64,000 nucleotides of DNA from Candidatus Rokuibacteriota bacterium (GTDB taxonomy: Bacteria; Methylomirabilota; Methylomirabilia; Rokubacteriales; CSP1-6): assembly GCA_003220535.1 (NCBI GenBank), contig QHSU01000059.1:124001-188000 (forward strand), given 5' to 3'. How positions within the stretch are numbered: the first letter of the stretch is position 1; each line of letters begins with the position of its first letter. This document shows positions 1 to 8,108 of this stretch, one piece after another. A program made the position numbers and the translations under genes. A model generated the notes under the pieces. The model saw only the letters and a list, made by a program, of their open reading frames with translations, ran no database searches and was not told the origin of the DNA.

Positions 1-96
1 GATCCCCACGACCAGGTCCGCGATCTGCGCCTCGGTCAGGGGCGCGCCGTCTCGCTTGCGGCGGATCAGCTCCGCCGTCGTGGCGCGAGCCGTCAC
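1..96 (-). CDS. pyrimidine-nucleoside/thymidine phosphorylase, N-terminal fragment (runs off window)
   Basis: Only the first 32 codons are present; the gene continues beyond base 1. The reading TAELIRRKRDGAPLTEAQI after a GTG start matches the N-terminal helix of thymidine/pyrimidine-nucleoside phosphorylases, which carry a conserved I-x-x-KRDG-x-x-L-x-x-x-EI signature. Such enzymes split thymidine, uridine or deoxyuridine with phosphate in the cytoplasm. The GTG start overlaps the TGA stop of the upstream LLM oxidoreductase (GTGA), so it is the last visible gene of the permease - cytidine deaminase - LLM operon, a typical nucleoside-salvage partner. The identification rests on a short stretch. 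Confidence 0.62.
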   Translation of the reverse strand, partial: MTARATTAELIRRKRDGAPLTEAQIADLVVGI

Positions 97-1160
97 ACGC
101 CCTCGAACACGGCCGCCCATTCCTCCAGCATCTCGGGATACCCGTGGCGCACGGTGAGGCCGACGTGGTCGAAGCCGGCCCGTCCGAGCTCCCGGATCTG
201 CTCGCGCAGCTCGGCCCGCGGCCCGGTGAAGGTCGTCGCGCGAATGAGCTCGGCGGTGCAGATCGCCTGCTCCTCGGGCCGCAGGAACATCAGATGCCCG
301 CGGTGGTTACTCAGATATCGGGCGTCCGACGGCTCGTACTCGAGGTAGATCCGGCGATACTGCTCGATCAGCGGTGCGAGAGCGGGCGGGATGGGGCGGC
401 CGAGATCGCCGAACTCTTCGCGCTCGACCAGGCTGTGCAACGCGATCGTGGCCGTCGGCCCGGCGTGAGCTTTCGCCCGTGGGCTGTCGCTCGGCTCGTT
501 GTCCCCGAGGACGCAGCCGGCGATGGCGGCTGTCGCGGGGAGCCCGGCCGGATCGCGGCCCGCGTCCCGCCACGCGACCTGCATGTCGGCGATCGCGGCC
601 CGGGCGTGGCCGACGTTGGCGGTGGCGTGAATCCACCCGGCGCCGAGCTTCGCCGTGAGCCGTCGGGCGCGCGGCCCCAACGCGGAGACGTGCACGGGAA
701 TCGGGTCCTTGATGTTGACCGCCCCGACCTCGGGGTTGAGGAAGCGGATCTTGCGCCGCTTGCCCTCGAACGTCCATTCGAGCGTCTGCCCCGCGAGCAG
801 GCCGCGCACGACGCGCACGTATTCCTCCATGTCCGCGAGCTTCACCGGCCGGAGCCCCATCGTCCGACGGGCCGTGAAGCCGGTCGAGATCCCGAAGTCG
901 ATCCGGCCCGGCGCCAGCGCGTTCAGGGTGGCCAGCCCGCTCGCCGCGACCGGCGCGATGCGATTCGACGGAATCAGCACGCCGGTGGCGAGACGAATCT
1001 TCGACGTCTGCATGGCGGCGGCGGCCATCGAGGCGAAGAGCTCCGAGTTGAGGAGCTGCGTGTCATAGAACCAGGCGCGGCGGAAGCCCAGCTCTTCGGC
1101 CCGCTTCACGACCTTCCAGGAATCCGCGGCGGGTGCCAGAAAAATGTCGAAGTCCATCAC
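93..1160 (-). CDS. LLM class flavin-dependent oxidoreductase
   Basis: A 355-residue protein of the bacterial luciferase/F420 methylene-H4MPT reductase-like superfamily. Family features are the N-terminal DIFLAPAADSWKVVKRAEELGF strand-helix, ATGVLIPSNRIAPVAASGLATLNAL, and RIDFGISTGF, the phosphate-binding turn near residue 85. Members use FMN or F420 for oxidation or reduction of small molecules; the substrate cannot be read from sequence. It lies 28 bases after cytidine deaminase and overlaps the nucleoside phosphorylase by 4 bases, so a role in pyrimidine or nucleoside breakdown (compare RutA, an LLM enzyme) is a reasonable inference. The ATG at 1160 is followed by a second Met; either could start. 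Confidence 0.85.
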   Translation of the reverse strand: MMDFDIFLAPAADSWKVVKRAEELGFRRAWFYDTQLLNSELFASMAAAAMQTSKIRLATGVLIPSNRIAPVAASGLATLNALAPGRIDFGISTGFTARRTMGLRPVKLADMEEYVRVVRGLLAGQTLEWTFEGKRRKIRFLNPEVGAVNIKDPIPVHVSALGPRARRLTAKLGAGWIHATANVGHARAAIADMQVAWRDAGRDPAGLPATAAIAGCVLGDNEPSDSPRAKAHAGPTATIALHSLVEREEFGDLGRPIPPALAPLIEQYRRIYLEYEPSDARYLSNHRGHLMFLRPEEQAICTAELIRATTFTGPRAELREQIRELGRAGFDHVGLTVRHGYPEMLEEWAAVFEGV

Positions 1161-1188
1161 GGCTCTCCAGGGGTGATCGGCGTGATCG

Positions 1189-1611
1189 TCACGTCGGGCG
1201 TTTCAGCGTGTTGGGTCCGAAGGCCATCGGGAGGAGCTCGCCCAGGGTCGCCGTGACGCGAACGCCCTCCGGCCCGCAGAGATGAAGGCGAGTGTCTGGG
1301 CTCGCGAACTCGGCGAGCTGCTGGCGGCACCGGCCGCAGGGCGGACAGGGCTCGGCGCCCTCGGTCACGATCACGGCCTCGACGATCCGCCGGTCACCCG
1401 CGGCGACCATAGCCCCGATGGCGCTGGCCTCGGCGCACTGGGTGACCGGGTAGGACACGTTCTCCACGTTGCAGCCGGCGTACAGCCGGCCGCTCGCGGC
1501 CCGGACGCATGCGCCGACCCGAAAGCGCGAGTAGGGCGCGTGCGCGTTCGCGAGCGCCTGGCGCGCCAGATCGAGCATGGGCTCGAGAAGCTCGCGGCGG
1601 TCAGCGTCCAC
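1189..1611 (-). CDS. cdd: cytidine deaminase
   Basis: A 140-residue homotetrameric-type cytidine deaminase, converting (deoxy)cytidine to (deoxy)uridine in the cytoplasm. The zinc site is complete: C59-A-E61 (Glu61 the proton shuttle) and the PCPPCGRC motif at 88-95 giving Cys92 and Cys95; CNVEN at 47-51 binds the ribose. Length is normal for the family. It begins 18 bases after the permease stop and is followed after 28 bases by the LLM oxidoreductase and then the nucleoside phosphorylase, so cytidine imported by the transporter could go directly to uridine and then to uracil. Confidence 0.95.
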   Translation of the reverse strand: MDADRRELLEPMLDLARQALANAHAPYSRFRVGACVRAASGRLYAGCNVENVSYPVTQCAEASAIGAMVAAGDRRIVEAVIVTEGAEPCPPCGRCRQQLAEFASPDTRLHLCGPEGVRVTATLGELLPMAFGPNTLKRPT

Positions 1612-1629
1612 GGTGGGTCGCGCGTGGGC

Positions 1630-2604
1630 TCATCGTTCTTTCAGGTACGGTACGCCGATCGCTCGCGGAGCGACCGCGCGTCCGACGAAGCCGGCCAGCA
1701 GGAGCACCGTCAGGACATACGGAATGGCCTGGATGAGCTGGACCGGCACCACGCCGACGAGCGGCAGCGGCGTCCCCTGCAGGCGTGCTTGCGCAGCGTC
1801 GGCGAACGCGAAGAGCAGACAGGCGCCGAGCGTCGGCAGGGGGCGCCACTGGCCGAAGATCAAGGCGGCCAGCGCGAGGTAGCCCTTGCCGGCCGACATG
1901 TCACGGATGAACGACGCGTGGTGGGCGATCGAGAGATACGCGCCGGAGAGCCCGCACAGCGCCCCGCTCACGATGAGCGCCTGATAGCGCGTGGCGGACA
2001 CCGAGATGCCCGCCGTGTCGACGGCGCCGGGGCTCTCCCCGACGGCGCGCAGTCGCAGGCCGAAGCGCGTCCGATACACGATCCAGGCCACGACCGGCAC
2101 GGCCGCCGCAGCGACGTAGACGAGAAGGTTGTGGCCGCTCAGGACCTCGCGATAGATCAGGCCGAGCCCCGGTATCGCCCCGAGCGCGGCGGCACCCGGA
2201 AGCTCGATGGGCGCGAAGCGCGCGCCGGGACCGAGGAGCGGCGTCTGGCCACCCTCCTGAAACCATGCATAGCCCAGCACGACGGTGAGTCCCGAGACCG
2301 TGATGTTGAGCGCCATGCCCGACACGACCTGGTTGCCGTGGTGCGTGATGCAGGCGAACCCGTGCACGAGCCCCACGAGCACGGACGCGGCGATCCCGGC
2401 GGCGAGGCCGGCCCAGGCGGAGCCGGTGACCGCCGCGGTCGCGGCAGCCGAGAACGCGGAAGCCAGCATCTTGCCCTCGAGCCCGATGTCGACGATGCCC
2501 GATCGCTCGGCGAAGAGCCCGCCGAGCGCCGCCAGCACCAGGGGCGCGGCCCCGCGCGCGGTCGCGGCGGCGAGCAGCGCCAGGAGCAGGAGCGATTCGC
2601 TCAT
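1630..2604 (-). CDS. nucleoside-type ABC transporter permease (second subunit)
   Basis: A 324-residue inner-membrane permease of the BPD_transp_2 family, with about eight to nine hydrophobic segments. The EAA-like stretch GLYGSYLSIAHHASF-type region appears here as GLSGAYLSIAHHASFIRDM, and GLEGKMLASAF and the SATRYQALIVSG loop are typical of BMP-dependent nucleoside importers (NupQ/YufQ type). Its ATG overlaps the stop of the first permease (ATGA). The cytidine deaminase follows at once, supporting nucleoside import. No ATPase or binding protein adjoins the pair; candidate partners are at 17.5-20.2 kb. Confidence 0.88.
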   Translation of the reverse strand: MSESLLLLALLAAATARGAAPLVLAALGGLFAERSGIVDIGLEGKMLASAFSAAATAAVTGSAWAGLAAGIAASVLVGLVHGFACITHHGNQVVSGMALNITVSGLTVVLGYAWFQEGGQTPLLGPGARFAPIELPGAAALGAIPGLGLIYREVLSGHNLLVYVAAAAVPVVAWIVYRTRFGLRLRAVGESPGAVDTAGISVSATRYQALIVSGALCGLSGAYLSIAHHASFIRDMSAGKGYLALAALIFGQWRPLPTLGACLLFAFADAAQARLQGTPLPLVGVVPVQLIQAIPYVLTVLLLAGFVGRAVAPRAIGVPYLKER

Positions 2605-3779
2605 CGATGCTGGGGGGGAGCGATCGCCGCTCCTCCCCCAGACCCCCCCACCGGCTCCGCGGCGATGGCTGAGCCCGGGTCACTGCGCCGGCGGAACAGC
2701 GCGTCGAGGGGCACGCGCAGCGCGTGCTCGAGGGCGCCGCAGACGAGAATGATCAGCCCCTGGATGACGACGACCATGTCGCGCGTGAGCTTCGGCATGT
2801 CGAACGACAGCTCGGAGCCGCCCTGATAGAGGGCGCCGAACAGGACCGCGGCCACCACGATCCCGACGGGATGGTTGCGGCCCATGAGCGCCACCGCGAT
2901 CCCGACGTAGCCCGCGCCGCCCGGGAAGTTCAGGAGCAGGCGATGCTGCACTCCCATGACTTCGTTGAGGCTCATCAGTCCGGCGAGCGCGCCGGAGATC
3001 GACATGGCCACGATCACCGTGCGCGCGGGTCGAATGCCACCATAGACGGCGGCCGTTTCGTTGTGGCCGAGGGCGCGCAGCTCGTAGCCCCAGCGCGTGT
3101 GCCAGAGATAGAGCCAGACGAGGCCGCCGGCAGCCAGCGCCAGGAGCAACGACAGGTTGAGCGGCGAGCGGCCGATGTCCCAGCCCGCGGCCCGGGCCAG
3201 GTCGTGGAGCTGGGGCATCCACGTGCTCGGGGCGAACTCCCGCGTCTCCGGCGATTGCTGACCCGGCTTGATCAGGACGTTGACGAGGAGATGCGTCATC
3301 ACCGCCGAGGCGATGAAGTTGAACATGATCGTCGTGATCACGACGTGGCTGCCGCGTTTGGCCTGGAGCCACGCGGGCACGAACGCCCAGGCGGCGCCGC
3401 CGGCCGCCGCCATGACGACAGCGCCTGCGATGACCAGCGCGGTCGGCCAGCCGCCCGCGCCGAGACAGAGCAGCGCCACGCCGAGGCCACCGATATACGC
3501 CTGGCCCTCCGCTCCGATGTTGAAGAGCCCACAGTGGAAGGCGACGGCGACGGCCAGACCGGTGAAGACGAAGTTGGTCGCGTAGTAGAGCGTGTAGCCG
3601 ATCGCCTCGGCGTTGCCGAACGCGCCGCTCGCCAGAAGGCGAAGCGCTCGCGTGGGACTCTCGCCGATCAGGAGGACCACGACCGCGGACAGGAGCAGCG
3701 CCAGCGTGAGATTGATCGCCGGCAGCAGTGCTGGGGCCACCCAGCCCCGCCGCACACGCCTCGAGTTGGACGCGTTCAT
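2601..3779 (-). CDS. nucleoside-type ABC transporter permease (first subunit)
   Basis: A 392-residue permease of the same family as its downstream partner, larger because of a periplasmic loop (residues about 170-220). The signatures FHCGLFNIGAEGQAYIGG and LRALGHNETAAVYGGI are characteristic of the first subunit (NupP/YufP type). The ATG at 3779 (MNASNSRR) is preferred over an in-frame start 96 bases upstream, because it directly precedes the arginine-rich n-region and first membrane helix. The C-terminal tail is glycine and proline rich. First gene of the visible minus-strand nucleoside operon. Confidence 0.87.
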   Translation of the reverse strand: MNASNSRRVRRGWVAPALLPAINLTLALLLSAVVVLLIGESPTRALRLLASGAFGNAEAIGYTLYYATNFVFTGLAVAVAFHCGLFNIGAEGQAYIGGLGVALLCLGAGGWPTALVIAGAVVMAAAGGAAWAFVPAWLQAKRGSHVVITTIMFNFIASAVMTHLLVNVLIKPGQQSPETREFAPSTWMPQLHDLARAAGWDIGRSPLNLSLLLALAAGGLVWLYLWHTRWGYELRALGHNETAAVYGGIRPARTVIVAMSISGALAGLMSLNEVMGVQHRLLLNFPGGAGYVGIAVALMGRNHPVGIVVAAVLFGALYQGGSELSFDMPKLTRDMVVVIQGLIILVCGALEHALRVPLDALFRRRSDPGSAIAAEPVGGSGGGAAIAPPQHR

Positions 3780-3885
3780 TCGGGGATTATCGCGCGGCCT
3801 CCAGACGATGTCGACGCGCGGAGCGTGGGCCAGGCCGGGGGGCGCGGCGGACACCCGACCGGCTGCGTTACCCACTCGCCCGAAT

Positions 3886-3904
3886 CGCAGCTCTTCGAGC
3901 TGCG
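3886..3904 (-). terminator. small perfect hairpin after the MFS gene
   Basis: An 8-bp perfect stem (cgcagctc / gagctgcg) with a 3-base loop lies 74 bases beyond the stop of the minus-strand MFS gene and before the permease start at 3779. No T-run follows, so an intrinsic terminator is only a possibility. The rest of the 200-base gap shows no gene. Confidence 0.3.
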
Positions 3905-3977
3905 GGCGGGACGAGGGGGCCCACTGCGCCGGTTGTGTGTCCCCCCGCGCCGCCCGGCCTGCCGCGGCTCCCGGCGG

Positions 3978-5171
3978 TCACTCTTCGAAGGCGTGGATCC
4001 GGCGGAGCTCGGGGAAGAGAAGCATCCAGAGCGCGGCGACGGCGATCGTTCCTATCCCGCCGAGCAGCACCGCCGGCACGGTCCCGATGAGGGCGGCGGC
4101 CAGGCCGGACTCGAACGTGCCGAGCTGGTTCGAGGTCCCGGTGAACAGCGAGTGCACCGCGCTCACGCGCCCGCGCATGGTGTCGGGTGTTCGGATCTGC
4201 ACGAGCGTGGCGCGGATGACCACGCTCACGACGTCCGACGCGCCCAGGACACAGAGCGCGGCGAGCGACAGCGCGAAGTTGGTCGAGACGCCGAACACGA
4301 CGGTGGCCACGCCGAAGGCCATGACGGCACGAAACAACGTCGGCCCGATTCGGCGCCGGAGCGGATGCTGCGCGAGGAACATCGACGTCGCCAGCGCGCC
4401 GACCGCCGGCGCCGAGCGCAAGAGCCCGAGCCCACCTGGGCCCGTGCCCAGAATGTCGCGAGCGTAGATGGGCAGGAGGGCCGCGGCGCCCCCGAGCAGC
4501 ACGGCGAACAGGTCGAGCGACATCGTGCCGAGCAGCACGCGGCGGCTGCGGATGAAGACGACCCCGGAGAACACGCTCTCGAGGGTCAGCGGCTCGGACG
4601 CCCGCGCCACGCGCCGAGCCCGGATGACGGCGGCGCACAGACCGGCGAGGACGAACAGCGCGCCGGCGGTGATGTAGGCCGCGGCCGGGCCGAGCGCATA
4701 GAGGAAGCCGCCGAGGGCCGGACCGACGATCTGCGCCGTCTGATTCGCCGAGATCAGCCACGCCATGGCCCGCGCGATGAGCGGTCGGGCCACGACGTCG
4801 GACACCAGTGCCGTCGTGGCCGGGCTCTCGAACGCCCGCGCCGCGCCGACCAGCGACACGATCGCGAAGATGCTCGTGTTGCTCAACCAGCTCCCGAGGG
4901 TGCCCACCACGAGCAAGGCCGCGGCGCCCGCCTCGACGATCTGGCAGGTCGCCGCCACGAGACGGCGATCGTAGCGGTCGGCAACCTGCCCGACGATCAA
5001 GGTCAACAGGACCATCGGCACGAACTGCGCGAGGCCGACCAGCCCGAGGTCCAGCGCGCTGCCCGTCAGCTCGTAGAGTTGCCAGCCCACCGCGACGCCC
5101 AGCATCTGGAACGCCACGTTGGCGAGGACCCGCGAGCACCACAGGAAGGCGAACGCGGGGTGACCGAGCAC
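3978..5171 (-). CDS. MFS transporter (MFS_3/EntS-like exporter)
   Basis: A 397-residue major facilitator protein with about 12 membrane helices. The loop 2-3 signature appears as GQVADRYDRRLV, and PDTMRGRVSAVHSLF matches the MFS_3 subfamily, which includes the enterobactin exporter EntS and many drug or siderophore exporters. The substrate is unknown. The chosen GTG at 5171 (VLGHPAFAFLWCSRVLA) is where homology to the family starts; the open frame extends far upstream, but through GC-rich repeats and the opposite-strand amidohydrolase. It diverges from the gene at 5433 across a repeat-filled intergenic region. Confidence 0.85.
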   Translation of the reverse strand: MLGHPAFAFLWCSRVLANVAFQMLGVAVGWQLYELTGSALDLGLVGLAQFVPMVLLTLIVGQVADRYDRRLVAATCQIVEAGAAALLVVGTLGSWLSNTSIFAIVSLVGAARAFESPATTALVSDVVARPLIARAMAWLISANQTAQIVGPALGGFLYALGPAAAYITAGALFVLAGLCAAVIRARRVARASEPLTLESVFSGVVFIRSRRVLLGTMSLDLFAVLLGGAAALLPIYARDILGTGPGGLGLLRSAPAVGALATSMFLAQHPLRRRIGPTLFRAVMAFGVATVVFGVSTNFALSLAALCVLGASDVVSVVIRATLVQIRTPDTMRGRVSAVHSLFTGTSNQLGTFESGLAAALIGTVPAVLLGGIGTIAVAALWMLLFPELRRIHAFEE

Positions 5172-5210
5172 CGGCGGATCGTAGCAGAATGCGCCTGGCT
5201 GCGCGGCGCA

Positions 5211-5260
5211 GTGCGCGCCGCAGGCCGTCGCGGGGCTGGGGCCCCGCCGGGCCGAGGCGC
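5211..5260 (+). repeat. dispersed GC-rich intergenic repeat, copy 1
   Basis: A 50-base element starting gtgcgcgccgcaggccg and containing the palindromic core cggggctggggccccg. It is nearly identical to the inverse of copy 4 at 11253-11301 and related to copies at 5305, 5333 and 32671. It lies between divergent genes (5171 minus, 5433 plus). Confidence 0.8.
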
Positions 5261-5304
5261 GGCTATGAGTGAAGTCGCTGCGTGATACTGTCTGACCCGC
5301 GGTG

Positions 5305-5332
5305 GTGCGCCGCAGGCCGTGGCAGGGCCGTA
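5305..5332 (+). repeat. dispersed GC-rich intergenic repeat, partial copy 2
   Basis: A 28-base fragment with only the gtgcgccgcaggccg head of the element and a shortened tail (ggcagggccgta). It sits between copies 1 and 3 in the same orientation, so the family is tandemly clustered here. Confidence 0.6.
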
Positions 5333-5392
5333 GTGCGCGCCGCAGGCCGCCCGGGGACTGGGGCCCCCACGCCCGAGGCGAGCCATCCGAAG
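5333..5392 (+). repeat. dispersed GC-rich intergenic repeat, copy 3
   Basis: A 60-base copy with head gtgcgcgccgcaggccg and tail cgaggcgagccatccgaag. It ends 40 bases before the amidohydrolase ATG at 5433. Its tail matches copy 5 at 32671-32730, which likewise lies just upstream of a start codon. Confidence 0.75.
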
Positions 5393-5432
5393 AGCCCTGC
5401 CGGCCGAGGCGATAAAGAGAGGAGAGGGCACG

Positions 5433-6644
5433 ATGAGGCAAGGCTTTCGAGTGATCGATTCGGACACTCACGTGAATCCGTCCCTGGACGTGCTCCTGCG
5501 CTACGCCGACAACGAGCTCAAGCAGCGTATCGACGACCTCCAGCCGTACCGGCGCACCGTGAAGACGGTCCCCGGCCGGGGCGACGCCGAGGACGTGGGC
5601 TCGTCCACGATCCTGTCGGTCAGACCCGTGCGGCTGCAGCGGGTGGCCGGCGAAAAATCGGCGCCCGCGACGCAGGGGGACGGCGATCGCGGCTTCCTCT
5701 CCGGACGCACGCAGATGGTCACGCGGCAGCCCATTACCGCGCGCGTCGCCGAAGACAATGGCCGAGGGCGCCTGCGCGACATGGACCTCGAGGGCCGGGA
5801 CATCGACTTCATCATCCCCGGGCCGTGGGCGTACGGCGCACCGGCGCTGGCCCCGCACCTGGCCCAGGGTCTTTATCGCGCGTACCACCGCTACATGGCC
5901 GACTACTGCGCGGCGGATCCGCGCCGTCTGAAGAGCATGGTCCTGGCGCTCGCCACCGACCCACGCTGGAGCGCCCGGATGATCAAGGAGCACGCGCGCG
6001 AGGACTGGGTGGCGGCGGTGTGGCCGCTCTTACCCGAGGGGATGCCGATCGACGATCCCGACCTCGAGCCCATCTGGGCGGCCGCCGACGAGGCCGATCT
6101 GCCGATCATGTACCACGCGTTTACGATCGAAACGCCGTACTTCCCGGGCTATCGGGACATCTGGGACAACCCCGCGATGGGCCGCTGCGCCGGCCAGACC
6201 TGGGGCGGCCAGCGCTTCCTCTCCTTCATGCTCATGGGCGGGATGCTGGACCGCTATCCTCGGCTGCGGGTCGGCGCGCTCGAAAGCGGCCACGGCTGGC
6301 TCCCGCACTGGCTCGTGCGCTTGAGCCGCCAGATCGACTACGTGCGGGGCTCGGTGTCACCGGGCCTCAAGCACACCCCGCTCGAGTACGCGCAGATGGG
6401 TCGCGTCTTCGTGAGCATCGATTTTTCTGAAGGGGTAGCGCTGACGAAGGCCGCGATCGATCTCCTGGGCGATCACGTACTCATGTTCGCGTCGGACTAT
6501 CCGCACCCGGAGACCATCTTTCCGGACCACGCCGACACGGTCATCGGGTGGCGCCAGGTGCTGGGCGAGGAAGCGACCCGGAAGCTGATGTGGCAGAACG
6601 CGGCCCGCTTCCTGCGCCTGGCATCCACGCCGTGGAGCGTCTGA
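5433..6644 (+). CDS. amidohydrolase family protein (amidohydrolase_2)
   Basis: A 403-residue TIM-barrel metal-dependent hydrolase or decarboxylase of the amidohydrolase_2 (ACMSD-like) group. Visible features: the N-terminal IDSDTHVNP (metal-binding D-x-H variant), the YHAF strand, ESGHGWLPHWLVRL and the C-terminal FASDYPHPE holding the catalytic Asp. These enzymes act on carboxylated aromatic or similar acids; the substrate is not predictable. The ATG at 5433 has a GGAGAGG ribosome site 6 bases upstream. An extra segment at residues 45-105 (about 60 residues, RTVKTVPGRG onward) is longer than in compact members. Convergent with the serine hydrolase, 11 bases apart. Confidence 0.85.
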   Translation: MRQGFRVIDSDTHVNPSLDVLLRYADNELKQRIDDLQPYRRTVKTVPGRGDAEDVGSSTILSVRPVRLQRVAGEKSAPATQGDGDRGFLSGRTQMVTRQPITARVAEDNGRGRLRDMDLEGRDIDFIIPGPWAYGAPALAPHLAQGLYRAYHRYMADYCAADPRRLKSMVLALATDPRWSARMIKEHAREDWVAAVWPLLPEGMPIDDPDLEPIWAAADEADLPIMYHAFTIETPYFPGYRDIWDNPAMGRCAGQTWGGQRFLSFMLMGGMLDRYPRLRVGALESGHGWLPHWLVRLSRQIDYVRGSVSPGLKHTPLEYAQMGRVFVSIDFSEGVALTKAAIDLLGDHVLMFASDYPHPETIFPDHADTVIGWRQVLGEEATRKLMWQNAARFLRLASTPWSV

Positions 6645-6655
6645 GTGTCCGCCGG

Positions 6656-8089
6656 TTACTCCGCGTACGAGCGAACGTCGGCGAGCCGCTCGTCGTCGGT
6701 CACGGCGAAGGTGTAGTAGCGCGTCTCGCGGTCCGTCACCAGCTCGTAGTGGTCCAGGCGCACGATCGGGACGCCGAACCGGAACAGCGCCCGCCCGCGA
6801 ACATCGTCGCTCGCGATGTAGGTAAACGACCGACGCGCGGTCAATCGTCGTTCGGTCGTTTGGCGAGCCTCGGCGTCGGCCGACCGGAGCACGACCGCCA
6901 ACGGGGCCGTCACCCGATCGGGAATCTCGTCACGGGCGAAGGCGGCCAGGGCATCGAGGTAACGCCGGCCGCGCTCGGGCGCCGCGTCCGGCCGTCGCGC
7001 AGCGGTGCTCGCGAACAGGCCGGGCACCCAGTGCCCGGCCAAGAGCTCGCCCAGCCACGAATCGACGTCGGGGTTGACGTCAGCGAAGAGATTGCCGAGA
7101 TTGGTGAGCGCGATGACGGTCAGTCCGTCGTCCGGTAGCTTCACATAGTCCACGCCCGTGATGCCGGAGTGCGCGATCACGCGATGGCCGCGTCGATCGC
7201 CGAGCTGCCAGCCGAAGCCGTAGGGCCAGTGACTGCCATCGTTCAGGATCACCGGCGTCCACATCTGTTGCAGAGCCGTCCGCGGGAGGACACGTCCGGC
7301 GTCGAGCGCCGCGTCGAACTTCGCCAGATCGGCGGCGGAGGAGAAGAGACCTGTGTGCGACGCGAGCTCGAGCTGCGCATCCCGGCGAATGCGCGCCAGC
7401 GCTCCGTTGCGCAATGTGTACCCGTTTGCGCGCCGCGGGAGGACTTGCCAGGGGTCGGGCACGGTCGTCGACGTCATCCCGAGGGGTCGAAAGAACCGAC
7501 GAGCGAGGAACTCGCCGTACCGCTCTCCGGTAACGCGCTCGATGATCATTCCGAGCAGGAAGTAGTTCGTGTCGCGATAGACGTGGCGCTCTCCGGGAGC
7601 GTAGCGAACCGCGTCGCGCGTCGCCGCCTCGAACAGCTGCCGTGTGGTGTAGTCCGCGAGGAACGGCTGTCGGGGTGTCAAGAGCGAGGAAAAGCTCAGC
7701 GGCGGCGCGATGCCCGAGGTGTGCGTCAAGAGCTGGCGCACGGTCATCGCGGACCAGCCGGGCGGGGTGCCGTCGATGTACCTGGCGATCGGATGATCGA
7801 GTGACAGCTTGCCGTCGGTCGCGAGCGCCATGATGGCCATCGCAGTGAATGGCTTCGTGACGGATGCCAGGTCGAACACCGTATCCGGCGTCGCCGGAAC
7901 AGCGAGCTCCACCGACGAAACCCCGTACGCGCGCAGGAGTACGGGTTGTCCAGCGCGGAGCACCGCCAAGGCGAGCCCCGGGACGCGACGCCGGGCCAGC
8001 TCGGCCCTGATGTAGTCGTCGAGCCCGTCCGCGGCGACCGTCGTGGGGAGCGCCGCACACAAGAGCACGAGCACGGCGACGCTTCTCAT
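6656..8089 (-). CDS. secreted serine hydrolase, class C beta-lactamase/esterase family
   Basis: A 477-residue protein with a signal peptide (hydrophobic residues 4-19, likely cut after TVAA). The active-site S76-V-T-K79 is present, and HSG (in VIAHSGITG) stands in for the KTG box. The second motif reads Y171-R-D173 instead of the usual Y-x-N, in the context YRDTNYFLLG. Such proteins are mostly esterases, D-aminopeptidases or peptidoglycan-related hydrolases, seldom true beta-lactamases. A C-terminal domain of about 110 residues follows the catalytic part and is not recognised. Start chosen for the signal peptide. The enolase-family gene upstream on the same strand ends 19 bases before this start. 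Confidence 0.85.
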   Translation of the reverse strand: MRSVAVLVLLCAALPTTVAADGLDDYIRAELARRRVPGLALAVLRAGQPVLLRAYGVSSVELAVPATPDTVFDLASVTKPFTAMAIMALATDGKLSLDHPIARYIDGTPPGWSAMTVRQLLTHTSGIAPPLSFSSLLTPRQPFLADYTTRQLFEAATRDAVRYAPGERHVYRDTNYFLLGMIIERVTGERYGEFLARRFFRPLGMTSTTVPDPWQVLPRRANGYTLRNGALARIRRDAQLELASHTGLFSSAADLAKFDAALDAGRVLPRTALQQMWTPVILNDGSHWPYGFGWQLGDRRGHRVIAHSGITGVDYVKLPDDGLTVIALTNLGNLFADVNPDVDSWLGELLAGHWVPGLFASTAARRPDAAPERGRRYLDALAAFARDEIPDRVTAPLAVVLRSADAEARQTTERRLTARRSFTYIASDDVRGRALFRFGVPIVRLDHYELVTDRETRYYTFAVTDDERLADVRSYAE

Positions 8090-8108
8090 GACGCCGGGCT
8101 CGGGCCGG

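Noticed and set aside
2610-2650. Strong G/C-run hairpin near the permease junction
   Set aside because: It lies in coding sequence at the end of the first permease, and imperfect pairing makes a regulatory claim unsupported.
2724-5285. Long open frame (853 codons) on the plus strand
   Set aside because: Antisense to the permease and MFS genes; composition is Arg/Gly/Glu/Asp/His-rich without any domain, as expected of a GC-rich shadow frame.
3978-5993. 671-residue form of the MFS protein
   Set aside because: The N-terminal 274 codons cross repeats and the opposite-strand amidohydrolase; family similarity starts at the GTG at 5171.
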